Assembly (NCBI RefSeq): GCF_029051645.1
Contig: NZ_JAACFS010000002.1
Span: forward strand, 186,001 to 250,000
DNA: 64,000 nt
Reading direction: 5' to 3'
DNA from: Bradyrhizobium sp. CSA112
Lineage (GTDB): Bacteria > Pseudomonadota > Alphaproteobacteria > Rhizobiales > Xanthobacteraceae
The notes beneath the pieces are model-generated. The model made no database searches, had not been told where the DNA came from, and worked only from the letters and a program-made list of their open reading frames with translations. Positions within the stretch are counted from its first letter, which is position 1, and every line of letters begins with the position of its first letter. This document shows, one piece after another, positions 36,300 through 44,389 of this stretch. The translations under genes and the position numbers were made by a program.

Positions 36300-37322
36300 T
36301 CACCCCAGCTTCTGCCGCGCCAGCTTCGCCCCCGCACCCAGCGCCGCCAGCTTCGCTTCCGCGATATCCCGCCGCATCGGGGCCATGCCGCAATTGGTGG
36401 TCGCGACGATGTTGCTGAGCGGCACGAATTTCGACACGGCCTCGATCACCTTCACGACGTCTTCCGCCGTCTCCACCGTGTCGCTGGCGACATCGATCAC
36501 ACCGGCCTGGACGACCTTGCCCGGGAGCAGCGCCAGCAAATCCAGCGGCACTTTCGAATTGCGGCACTCGATCGCGACCTGCTGGATCGGACTCTTGGCG
36601 ATCGCGGGGAAGATGTCCTCGTATTGGCGCCACTCGTTGCCAAGTGTCTCTTTCCAGTCGGTATTGGCCTTGATGCCGTAGCCGTAGCAGATGTGAACGG
36701 CGGTGGTGCAGGTCAGGCCTTCGGCGGCGCGCTCCAGCGCTCTTATGCCCCAGTCGGAGACTTCGTCCATGAAGACGTTGAAAGCGGGCTCGTCGAACTG
36801 GATGACATCGACGCCGTCGGCCTGCAGCGCCTTGGCTTCGTTGTTGAGGAGTTCGGCGAAGGCGAAGGCCATCTTGACCTTGTCGCCGTAGTACTGGTCA
36901 GCGACAGTATCGGCGATGGTCATCGGGCCGGGCAGGGTGAATTTCAGCTTGCGGGTGGTGTGGGTGCGGGCGACGCGGGCTTCGTCGGCATGGACGCGGC
37001 CCTTCAGCGTCAGCGGCGCAACGACCTGCGGCACCATCGCCTTGTAGCGGTCTTTGCGGATGCCCATCTCGACCTTGTGGGCGAAATCGATACCCTCGAC
37101 CTTCTCCAGAAAGCCATGGACGAAATGCTGGCGGGCCTGCTCGCCCTCGGTGACGATATCGACGCCGGCATCTTCCTGCAGCTTGACCGCCAGCATGGTG
37201 GCGTCGCGCTTGGCGCGGGCGAGCTCGTCACCCTTTGATTTCCAGGGTGCCCACAGCGTATTCGGCTCGGCCAGCCATTCCGGCTTCGGCAATGAGCCTG
37301 CGATCGTGGTTGGAAACAGCAT
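36300..37322 (-). CDS. Core cobalamin-independent methionine synthase (MetE C-terminal domain type)
   Basis: 340 residues from ATG 37322. It is a single MetE catalytic barrel, without the N-terminal half of E. coli MetE. Zinc ligands are seen: His-x-Cys in VHICYGYG, a Glu in AIECRN, and the Cys of TTNCGMAP. It should methylate homocysteine or a related thiol; the methyl donor for such short forms may not be a folate. Folate-independent MesD-type partners (DUF1852) are not visible nearby, so the donor is open. Its promoter region is shared with the GST remnant. Confidence 0.85.
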   Translation of the reverse strand: MLFPTTIAGSLPKPEWLAEPNTLWAPWKSKGDELARAKRDATMLAVKLQEDAGVDIVTEGEQARQHFVHGFLEKVEGIDFAHKVEMGIRKDRYKAMVPQVVAPLTLKGRVHADEARVARTHTTRKLKFTLPGPMTIADTVADQYYGDKVKMAFAFAELLNNEAKALQADGVDVIQFDEPAFNVFMDEVSDWGIRALERAAEGLTCTTAVHICYGYGIKANTDWKETLGNEWRQYEDIFPAIAKSPIQQVAIECRNSKVPLDLLALLPGKVVQAGVIDVASDTVETAEDVVKVIEAVSKFVPLSNIVATTNCGMAPMRRDIAEAKLAALGAGAKLARQKLG

Positions 37323-37471
37323 GGGAGCCTCCCGTTTGGTCGTGATTGAGCGCCTGTCTGCCATGTCTTATGATCGAGGTACAGAACAACAAAAGTCGTC
37401 CAAAAGCGCGAAGCACGTCTTCAAGCAAAATCCTGGCTAGGGCGCAAGGAAGGGGCGAGGCAAGGGGAGCC

Positions 37472-37731
37472 ATGATCGACCTGCACTACGCGCCGACGCC
37501 TAACGGCTGGAAAATCTCGATCATGCTGGAGGAACTCGGGCTTCCCTATCAGGTCCCGTCAACATCCGGGCCGGCGAGCCGAACGTCAAGCGCTGGTACG
37601 CTGAGGTTCGCGCCCGGTCGAAGGTGCAGGCGAGTCTTGCGATCGGCAAGTTCGTGAAGGAGCCGTTCGACGAGGAAGCGCGGCGGAATATGTTCGGGCA
37701 GCGCGCGAAGGAGCTGGCGGGGAGGAAGTGA
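37472..37731 (+). pseudogene. Glutathione S-transferase remnant
   Basis: Begins well: AGGGGAG ribosome site, ATG 37472, then MIDLHYAPTPNGWKISIM and LEELGLPYQV, the thioredoxin-like start of a GST. After that the frame shifts (several bases lost after YQV) and reads VNIRAGE in the next frame, joined directly to PNVKRWYAEVRARSKVQAS and LAIGKFVKEPFDEEARRNMF, then a stop at 37729. That tail is the normal GST C-terminus. Roughly 120 residues in the middle (rest of domain 1 and most of the helical domain) are missing, so the gene is dead. Confidence 0.85.
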
Positions 37732-37740
37732 CACTGCAAC

Positions 37741-37866
37741 CCCTCGTGGTGAGGAGGCGCGCAGCGCCGTCTCCGGACGATGCTGCGCATCGCCGGGCGA
37801 ACCATGAGGCCACAGACGGGCCTTAATCCTTCGAGACGCGCGCGTTGAGCGCTCCTAAGGATGAGG
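37741..37866. repeat. Type B inverted repeat
   Basis: CCCTCGTGGTGAGGAGGCGC ... GGCGAACCATGAGG, then TCCTTCGAGACGCGCG ... GCTCCTAAGGATGAGG. Longer left hairpin than 30528-30632. It starts 10 bp after the GST remnant. Confidence 0.8.
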
Positions 37867-37897
37867 ATCAAGAAAACCAATCACAAGGAAAAATCCC

Positions 37898-38506
37898 ATG
37901 CTCGAATTCTTCTTCGACTGCTCCAGTCCCTGGACCTATCTGGCCTTTCACAACATCCAACCGCTCGCCAAAGAGCTCGGCGTCGAGATCAATTGGCGGC
38001 CGATCCTGGTCGGCGGCATCTTCAATACGGTCAACCCGAGCGTCTATGCGCAGCGCGAGACGCCGGTGCCGCTGAAAGCGCGCTACATGAAGAAGGATCT
38101 CGCCGACTGGGCGCGCTCGGCGGGGCTTACGATCAAGATGCCGCCCACGGTGTTCCCGGTGAACAGCGTCAAGGCGATGCGCGGCTGCGTCTGGCTTGGC
38201 CAGGACATGGTGCCGTTCGCCACCGCCGTGTTCGAGGCCTATTGGGGCGACGACAAGGACATCTCGCAGGATTCGGTGTTGACTGAGGTCTGCAAGAAGG
38301 CCGGCATCGACCACGTCAAATTCTTCGACGGTATAGGCCAGCAGGCGATCAAGGACCAGCTCAAGGCCAATACGGACGAGGTAATGGCGCGCGGCGGTTT
38401 TGGTTCGCCGACGATCTTCGTCGACAAGACCGACATGTATTTCGGCAACGACCGCATGCCGCTGATCCGCGAAGCGCTGGAGCGGGTGAAAGCGCGGGCC
38501 GCCTGA
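37898..38506 (+). CDS. 2-hydroxychromene-2-carboxylate isomerase (DsbA-like)
   Basis: 202 residues from ATG 37898. DsbA-like fold with the family start LEFFFDCSSPWTYLAF (a Ser at the active-site position), INWRPILVGGIFN, MPPTVFPVNSVKAMRG and GGFGSPTIFVDKTDMYFGNDR. Family members use glutathione to isomerise hydroxychromene carboxylates in naphthalene breakdown; others act on different GSH adducts. It overlaps the quinone reductase gene by one base (TGATG), so they are translationally coupled. No aromatic ring-cleavage genes are near, so the true substrate is uncertain. Confidence 0.88.
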   Translation: MLEFFFDCSSPWTYLAFHNIQPLAKELGVEINWRPILVGGIFNTVNPSVYAQRETPVPLKARYMKKDLADWARSAGLTIKMPPTVFPVNSVKAMRGCVWLGQDMVPFATAVFEAYWGDDKDISQDSVLTEVCKKAGIDHVKFFDGIGQQAIKDQLKANTDEVMARGGFGSPTIFVDKTDMYFGNDRMPLIREALERVKARAA

Positions 38507-39480
38507 TGCCGAAAGCTGTCGTCTGCCGCGAGCTCGGTCCGCCCGAGAGCCTGCGTCTGGAAACCTTTGCTGCGGCGCCCTTGGCGCCTGGGCAGGTGCG
38601 CATCGCTGTCCGCGCAGCCGGCATCAATTTTCCCGATATTTTGATGGCGGCGGGCGAGTATCAGCTCAAGCCGCCGCTGCCGTTCACGCCGGGCGTCGAA
38701 GCCGCCGGCAACGTGGTCGAGGTCAACGCGGCCGAAGGCGTCGCAGTCGGCGACAGGGTCATCGTCAAGATGCGGCACGGCGCCTATTCCGATGAGGCGG
38801 TCGCTAGCCCCTCGCAGCTCGTAAGACTGCCGTCGACGTTCGACTACGCGGAGGGCGCGACGTTTCTGGCTGGCCATGGCACGGCCTACCACGCGCTCAT
38901 CGATCGCGGCCGGCTTCAGCCGGGCGAGGTGCTGCTGGTGCACGGCGCGGGGGGCGGCGTCGGTCTCGCCGCTGTCGAGATCGGCAAGATGCTTGGGGCG
39001 ACCGTGATCGCAACCGCTTCGAGCGACGAAAAGCTTGCGATTGCGAAAGCGAGGGGCGCCGATCATCTCATCCGCTACGACCGCGAGCCGTTCCGCGACG
39101 CCGTCAAGCGCATCACCGACGGCCAGGGCGCGGATGTGGTGTTCGATCCCGTCGGTGGCGAAACGTTCGAGAATTCGATGCGCTGTATCAACTGGGGCGC
39201 GCGGCTGCTGGTCATCGGCTTTACCGGCGGCATCGGGCTCGCGAAGACCAATCTGTTGATGATCAAGGGCGCCAGCGTGCTCGGCGTCCGCGCCGGCGAG
39301 GCAGTGCGGAGAAACCCTGCGCTCGGCGAGGTCAGGATCAAGGCCCTGACCGAATGGGCGGAAGCGGGAAAGGTCCGGCCCAACGTCTCACACCGGCTGC
39401 CGCTGGAGGATTATGCAAAGGCGATGCGGCTGTTGATCGACCGCAAGGCGATCGGCAGGGTGGCTCTCACCATGGGATGA
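38506..39480 (+). CDS. NADPH:quinone oxidoreductase, MDR family
   Basis: 324 residues, zinc-free medium-chain dehydrogenase/reductase. Seen: AAGINFPDILMAAGEY, the GVEAAGNVVEV segment, the Rossmann turn VHGAGGGVGLAAVEI, and DGQGADVVFDPVGGETF. Such enzymes reduce quinones or alkenals with NADPH. Its start ATG shares bases with the stop of the isomerase gene, which suggests the two act on the same class of electrophilic compound. Confidence 0.88.
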   Translation: MPKAVVCRELGPPESLRLETFAAAPLAPGQVRIAVRAAGINFPDILMAAGEYQLKPPLPFTPGVEAAGNVVEVNAAEGVAVGDRVIVKMRHGAYSDEAVASPSQLVRLPSTFDYAEGATFLAGHGTAYHALIDRGRLQPGEVLLVHGAGGGVGLAAVEIGKMLGATVIATASSDEKLAIAKARGADHLIRYDREPFRDAVKRITDGQGADVVFDPVGGETFENSMRCINWGARLLVIGFTGGIGLAKTNLLMIKGASVLGVRAGEAVRRNPALGEVRIKALTEWAEAGKVRPNVSHRLPLEDYAKAMRLLIDRKAIGRVALTMG

Positions 39481-39494
39481 CAACGGAGGTTTCC

Positions 39495-39911
39495 TCACCG
39501 CGCTTCGGCATATCGCAAGCACGTCCGTACGATCTGACCGCAGGCTGCATCCTGTGCGTTGCCGATATCGGTCGCACCGGCATACTGTACTTGCGCGACC
39601 TTGCCAGCGACGAAGCGGAGCTGAACGCGACAGTAGCCTGTTGGAGGCTGGCCGCCGATGTTTAGCCCGGGCGGGATTGTAACAGTGGGGGGCAGTACCC
39701 CGCCGGGAGGACTGGTCGCGTGCTCATACATCCAGATTTCGCCACGGCCGTCCTTTGTCGTGCCCGTGGGCAGACCGGCACACATGCGGATCGCCGATTG
39801 GTCGAGACCAACTAGGCTCTCCCGGCCTCGCCGCGCCCATTCGGCCTCCCGATCGGCACAGCCGGCGAGGACGAGGGGTGCCAAAATGAGCATCCGCAGG
39901 CGAAAGCGCAT
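39495..39911 (-). CDS. Hypothetical lipoprotein
   Basis: 138 residues from ATG 39911. Signal peptide with a lipobox (LVLAGC, Cys18 or so), then a domain with ESLVGLDQSAIRMCAGLPTGT and WMYEHATSPPGG, and three more Cys near the end. The wording of the first part resembles SmpA/OmlA-type outer-membrane lipoproteins, but weakly. Function unknown. It is tail-to-tail with the quinone reductase gene, 14 bp between stops. Confidence 0.65.
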   Translation of the reverse strand: MRFRLRMLILAPLVLAGCADREAEWARRGRESLVGLDQSAIRMCAGLPTGTTKDGRGEIWMYEHATSPPGGVLPPTVTIPPGLNIGGQPPTGYCRVQLRFVAGKVAQVQYAGATDIGNAQDAACGQIVRTCLRYAEAR

Positions 39912-40082
39912 CGGTATCGGTCCGGTAGTTGGATTGGATGACAATATCGCAGGGCGATGTCGCAATTGCAGCGGGACGGGAGCGCGGCTCCATGCTCAAT
40001 GAACATGGATCAAAAAGCGACGTGCGACGTTAGCTTGCCCGCCACCGATCGACCGACCCTAGCGTAGACCTGCGTGCCTCGG

Positions 40083-40760
40083 CTAGATCTCGCGAAAGCT
40101 GCCGGTTCGAACAAACGCAATCGTCTGCTCGATCGCAACGCGATTTCGCACCAGCCAGGGATGCGACGCACCGATCACGATGTGACCTGTCATGCCGTCG
40201 AGCCTGGTATTCGCCACCGACACCCGTCCGTCATGCGGCTTCGGCAGGAATGCCGAGGCGATCGGATAGATCGAACGGTTTCCGGCGATGATGCCGACGG
40301 GATAGTCGACCGGCGGAAACAGCGCTTCGATGGCGGCGTCGCGCTGGGTGCCGAGTTGCTGTCCCGCCGGTCCGAAGAAGGTGCGGTAGGGTCCGAAATT
40401 CTTCAGTCGGTCGGCGATCTCGCTGCCGCTGTTCGGCGTGCCGATCATTACAATGCGGCCCAGACGCTGCGGCCGGTGTCGAGCGATGTAGACGCGTGCC
40501 AGCAGTCCACCCATGGAATGGCACACGAAATGGACGGAACCGGCGACGCCATCGGCAAAGCGCTGGATGGAAGGATGGATGTCCTCCGCCAGCGCCTCGA
40601 GCGCCCTTCGGCGGCTCGCATAGTCCAGGTTAAGCGCCGTCAGCCCGGCAGCCTCGATTGCCGTCTTCATTCTTCGAAACGATCGCGCCGTCCTGCTGAT
40701 GCCATGCAGCAGGATGACGCCGTCTCGCGTCGCGTCGGCCGAAGCCGGCCGGTCGCTCAC
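40083..40760 (-). CDS. Alpha/beta hydrolase (esterase/lipase-like)
   Basis: 225 residues with GVILLHGISRTARSF, a nucleophile elbow CHSMGG (Ser middle), IGTPNSGSE and a C-terminal GHIVIGASHPWLVRN with the likely catalytic His. The family resembles small PGAP1/lipase-type esterases. Its start overlaps the crotonase stop by 4 bp (ATGA), so the two genes are co-translated; the hydrolase is the second gene. Substrate unknown. Confidence 0.8.
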   Translation of the reverse strand: MSDRPASADATRDGVILLHGISRTARSFRRMKTAIEAAGLTALNLDYASRRRALEALAEDIHPSIQRFADGVAGSVHFVCHSMGGLLARVYIARHRPQRLGRIVMIGTPNSGSEIADRLKNFGPYRTFFGPAGQQLGTQRDAAIEALFPPVDYPVGIIAGNRSIYPIASAFLPKPHDGRVSVANTRLDGMTGHIVIGASHPWLVRNRVAIEQTIAFVRTGSFREI

Positions 40761-41647
40761 TTATATTCCCGCTCCGTCCACCAGGGGAAATAGTCGGGCA
40801 TGTCGCTGGAAACCTTGTTCTTGAATTGCGCCGGGCGCTTTTCCAAGAACGACACCACGCCTTCCTTGACGTCCTCCGAGCGGCCGCGAGCGTAGATGCC
40901 GCGGCTGTCGACCTTGTGGGCTTCCATCGGGTCATCGGCCCCCATCATGCGCCACATCATCTGCCGGATCAGTGCCACCGACACCGGCGCGGTCTTGGCG
41001 GCGAATTCCTTGGCGAGCGCGCGTGCGGTCGGCAGCAAATCGTCCGGCGGCACCACCTTGCTGACGAGGCGGCCGGCGAGTGCTTCCTGCGCCGGGAAGA
41101 CGCGGCCCGAATAGCACCATTCCAGCGCCTGCGAGATGCCGACGATGCGCGGCAGGAACCAACTCGAGGCGGCTTCCGGCACGATGCCGCGCTGGGAGAA
41201 CACGAAGCCGAAGCGCGCGGCCTCCGAGGCGATACGGATATCCATCGCGAGCTGCATGGTGACGCCGATGCCGACGGCAGGGCCGTTCACCGCCGCAATC
41301 ACCGGCTTCAGGCTTTTGAAGATCCGCAGCGTCACCTGGCCGCCGCCGTCGCGCACCTGGGGATCGCTGTAGTCGACCAAACCATTGGCGAGGCGCTTCA
41401 CCGGCCCACGCCGCGCGTCGCGGTCGAACGTGTTGGCGCCGGAGGAAAGATCGGCGCCGGCGCAGAAGCCGCGGCCCGCGCCGGTCACGATGATCGCGCG
41501 GACATTGTCATCCTTGTCGGCCGCATCGAACGCGGCGATCAATTCCTGCTGCATGGTGCCGTTGAAGGCGTTGAGCTTGTCGGGCCGGTTCAGTGTGATG
41601 GTGAGAATCTGATCGTCGACCTCGTACGTGATGGTCTCATACGCCAT
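40757..41647 (-). CDS. Enoyl-CoA hydratase/isomerase (crotonase family)
   Basis: 296 residues. Crotonase fold: LTITLNRPDKLNAFNG, the oxyanion hole GAGRGFCAGADLSSG, NGPAVGIGVTMQLAMDIRIAS and FVFSQRGIVPEAASSWFLPRIVG, holding the catalytic Glu. It works on an acyl-CoA, probably in beta-oxidation or a side branch. Full length. First gene of a pair with the alpha/beta hydrolase. A type E repeat lies upstream. Confidence 0.88.
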   Translation of the reverse strand: MAYETITYEVDDQILTITLNRPDKLNAFNGTMQQELIAAFDAADKDDNVRAIIVTGAGRGFCAGADLSSGANTFDRDARRGPVKRLANGLVDYSDPQVRDGGGQVTLRIFKSLKPVIAAVNGPAVGIGVTMQLAMDIRIASEAARFGFVFSQRGIVPEAASSWFLPRIVGISQALEWCYSGRVFPAQEALAGRLVSKVVPPDDLLPTARALAKEFAAKTAPVSVALIRQMMWRMMGADDPMEAHKVDSRGIYARGRSEDVKEGVVSFLEKRPAQFKNKVSSDMPDYFPWWTEREYK

Positions 41648-41690
41648 AGGGGTTCCTTCCTTATGTTCTTGTTTGACTGCTCAACGCATC

Positions 41691-41779
41691 GTCATGCCCG
41701 GCCTTGGGCCGGGCATCCACGTCTTTCTGTCCATCGACAGCGTAAAGAGGTGGATGGCCGGGACAAGCCCGGCCATGAC
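41691..41779. repeat. Type E inverted repeat (GTCATGCCCGG)
   Basis: GTCATGCCCGGCCTTGGGCC-GGGCATCCACG on the left and GTGGATGGCCGGGAC-AAGCCCGGCCATGAC on the right, with about 25 bp between. Both ends fold alone and also pair with each other. One copy only. Confidence 0.8.
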
Positions 41780-41794
41780 GGGGGTATCCAGAAT

Positions 41795-43219
41795 CTACGC
41801 CTTCGGCGGCGATGGCCATGGCCGTTGCGGGCCGCGCAGGCCCTCGAACGCCTTGGCCATGCCGAGCACGCCGAGATCGTCGAAGCGGCGGCCGATGATC
41901 TGCACGCCGATCGGGAAGCCCTTGCTGTCATTACCGCCATTGATCGAGACGGCCGGATTCTCCGACATATTCCACGGCACGGTGTAGGCGATGTGCTCGA
42001 ACGGCTTGTCGGGGTCGTTGATCGGTGCGGCGAATTCGGCGGGGAAGTTCACCACCGGCGATACCGGAGAAACTACATAGTCCAGGTCGTGGAATAGCTT
42101 TGCTGCCGCCGCGCGGATCGCCATCGTGGCGTTGAAGCCCCTGATGACGTCCACGCCGGAAAGTCTTGCGCCGGCCTCCGCCCATCTGAGGATGTAGGGC
42201 AGCGCCTTGCCTCGTTCCTCGGGCGACAGTTTCGAAAGATCGTCCCACAACCGGGCCCGCCAGAAATTATCGAGCCCGTCGAGCATCTCGCGCGTCAAAA
42301 TGCCGTCGACTTCGGTCACGACGGCGCCGGCGGATTCGAACGCCTTGGCCGCACTGACGACAACGCTTCGCACTTCCTGCTCAAGCGGCTGGCCGGTGCC
42401 GGGATCGAGCATCAGGCCGATGCGCAGCTTGCGCGGTGACTTATCGAGTGTCTTCCAGTGAATGCTGCTGTCGGCCGGCAGGCTCATGCCGTCGCGGCGA
42501 TCGGGTTTCGCCAGCACGCACATCATCAGCGCCGCATCGTCGACGGTGCGGGTCATGGGACCTGCGACGCGGCCGACATAGGGCGGATCGATCGGAACGC
42601 GCCCGAGGCTCGGCTTCAGCGCGACGAGACCGCACCAGCAGGCCGGGAGCCGTACCGAGCCGCCGATGTCGGTGCCGAGATGCAGCGGGCCGTAACCGGC
42701 CGCGGCTGCCGCGCCTGCGCCGGCGGAGGAGCCGCCGGGATTCTTGGCTAGGTCCCACGGGTTGCGGGTGAGGGGATGGAAACTGGAAAGGCCGGACGAC
42801 AGCATGCCGTAGTCCGGCATCGTCGTCTTGGAGAAGATGATGGCGCCGGATTCACGCAACCGCGCGGCGGGCGGCGCATCCTTCTCTGCCGGTACCAGCC
42901 TGACACTGGCAGCACCCAGCGGGATCGGCTGGCCCTTGGTCGCGATATTGTCCTTGATGGTAACAGGCACGCCGTCGAGCGCGCCTGCGGGCTCTTCCCT
43001 CTGCCAGCGATCGGTCGAAGCCTTCGCGGCAGCGCGAGCGCCGTCGGGATCGAACAAATAGAGCGCCTTGATGTGCGGCTCCCACGCCGCGACATGCTCA
43101 ATCACTTCGTCCAGCACTTCCGACGGCGAGAACTGCCTGGCGCGATAGCCGGCGATCAGGTCGGTGGCGGAGAGGTCGTGCAGCGAGGTGACTTCTTCCT
43201 CGGGGGCTGGTTTATGCAT
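41795..43219 (-). CDS. Amidase signature family hydrolase
   Basis: 474 residues. Ser-Ser-Lys triad: Lys in VTIKDNIATKG, the signature GGSSAGAGAAAAAGYG (cis-Ser) and GTDIGGSVRLPA (nucleophile Ser). It cleaves amide bonds; specificity cannot be read. It overlaps the upstream M20 gene by 8 bp, and sits with M20, M81 and Dpp-like genes, so it probably takes part in breaking down imported amides or small peptides. Confidence 0.9.
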   Translation of the reverse strand: MHKPAPEEEVTSLHDLSATDLIAGYRARQFSPSEVLDEVIEHVAAWEPHIKALYLFDPDGARAAAKASTDRWQREEPAGALDGVPVTIKDNIATKGQPIPLGAASVRLVPAEKDAPPAARLRESGAIIFSKTTMPDYGMLSSGLSSFHPLTRNPWDLAKNPGGSSAGAGAAAAAGYGPLHLGTDIGGSVRLPACWCGLVALKPSLGRVPIDPPYVGRVAGPMTRTVDDAALMMCVLAKPDRRDGMSLPADSSIHWKTLDKSPRKLRIGLMLDPGTGQPLEQEVRSVVVSAAKAFESAGAVVTEVDGILTREMLDGLDNFWRARLWDDLSKLSPEERGKALPYILRWAEAGARLSGVDVIRGFNATMAIRAAAAKLFHDLDYVVSPVSPVVNFPAEFAAPINDPDKPFEHIAYTVPWNMSENPAVSINGGNDSKGFPIGVQIIGRRFDDLGVLGMAKAFEGLRGPQRPWPSPPKA

Positions 43220-44384
43220 GCGAACCTACCGGGAGTCGGGTTTCGATAATGCGGGCGAACATGCTGGCGCCGATCGGCAGGATCTTGTCGTCGAGCACGT
43301 AGCCTGGATTGTGCACCGGCACCGAGCCGTCATGGCCGATCCAGAAATAGGCGCCGGGCACCACCTGCATCATGTCGGCGAAATCCTCGCTTCCCATCTT
43401 CGGCGTCGCGCGCGTGAAGACGTTGGACGGATCGACCACGGTCTTCGCCACCGCCTCGACCACCCTGGACTGCTCTTCCTTGTTGACGAGGACGCTGAAC
43501 GTGTCGCGGATGTCGATGGCTATTTCGCACTCGAACGTCGCGGCAACGCCCGCGCAGATCTTGCGCATGCGGTCGCGGACCAGCGCGCGCACGCCGTCGT
43601 CGAAGGCGCGCACGGTGCCGCCAAGCCTGGCGTCGCCGGGGATCACATTGTTGGCAGAGCCGGCATGGATCTGGGTGACCGACAGCACGGCCGCCTTCAG
43701 GGGATCGACGTTGCGGCTAACGATGGTCTGCAGCGCCTGCGCAAGCGTGGTCGCGATCACCACCGCATCCTTCGACCGCTCCGGCATCGCGCCATGCGCG
43801 CCGTAACCCTGGATGGTGATGTCGAAGAAGTCGGCGCCGGCCATCGCCGGTCCCGGCAGGATCGCGATCTCGCCGTAGTTCAGGTCGGGCGCATTGTGCA
43901 GCCCGTAGACCTCGTCGCAGGGAAATTTCTGGAATAGGCCGTCCTTGATCATGGCGCGTGCGCCGCCCAAGCCTTCCTCGGCCGGCTGGAAGATGAAATG
44001 GACGGTGCCGTCAAAATTCTTGGTCTCGGCCAGATAGCGGGCGGTGCCGAGCAGCATCGTGGTGTGGCCGTCATGGCCGCAGCCGTGGAAGCGGCCGGGA
44101 ATGGTCGAGCGCCATTTCAGGTTGGTATTCTCCTCCATCGGCAGCGCGTCCATGTCGGCGCGCAGGCCGATGCGCTTGCCGCCGTTGCCCTTGCCCGTGA
44201 GGACGCCGATCACGCCGGTGCCGCCGAGGCCGCGGTGGACCTCGATGCCCCATCCCTTCAGCTTCTCCGCGACGATGCCGGAGGTGCGCACTTCCTCAAA
44301 ACCGATCTCGGGATGGGCATGCAGATCGCGTCTGATGGCGGTGAGTTCCTCGGCATAGCCGTCGATGCGTTCGATAGTGGGCAT
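43212..44384 (-). CDS. M20 family amidohydrolase (hippurate/aminoacylase type)
   Basis: 390 residues. Metal ligands: His in RRDLHAHPEIGFEE, Cys/His in GCGHDGHTTMLLG, Glu-Glu in QPAEEGLGGAR and the distal His region YGLHNAPD. M20D-type enzymes hydrolyse N-acyl amino acids. It starts 5 bp after the M81 stop and overlaps the amidase start by 8 bp, so the three form a tight operon. Confidence 0.9.
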   Translation of the reverse strand: MPTIERIDGYAEELTAIRRDLHAHPEIGFEEVRTSGIVAEKLKGWGIEVHRGLGGTGVIGVLTGKGNGGKRIGLRADMDALPMEENTNLKWRSTIPGRFHGCGHDGHTTMLLGTARYLAETKNFDGTVHFIFQPAEEGLGGARAMIKDGLFQKFPCDEVYGLHNAPDLNYGEIAILPGPAMAGADFFDITIQGYGAHGAMPERSKDAVVIATTLAQALQTIVSRNVDPLKAAVLSVTQIHAGSANNVIPGDARLGGTVRAFDDGVRALVRDRMRKICAGVAATFECEIAIDIRDTFSVLVNKEEQSRVVEAVAKTVVDPSNVFTRATPKMGSEDFADMMQVVPGAYFWIGHDGSVPVHNPGYVLDDKILPIGASMFARIIETRLPVGSHA

Positions 44385-44389
44385 GTCTG

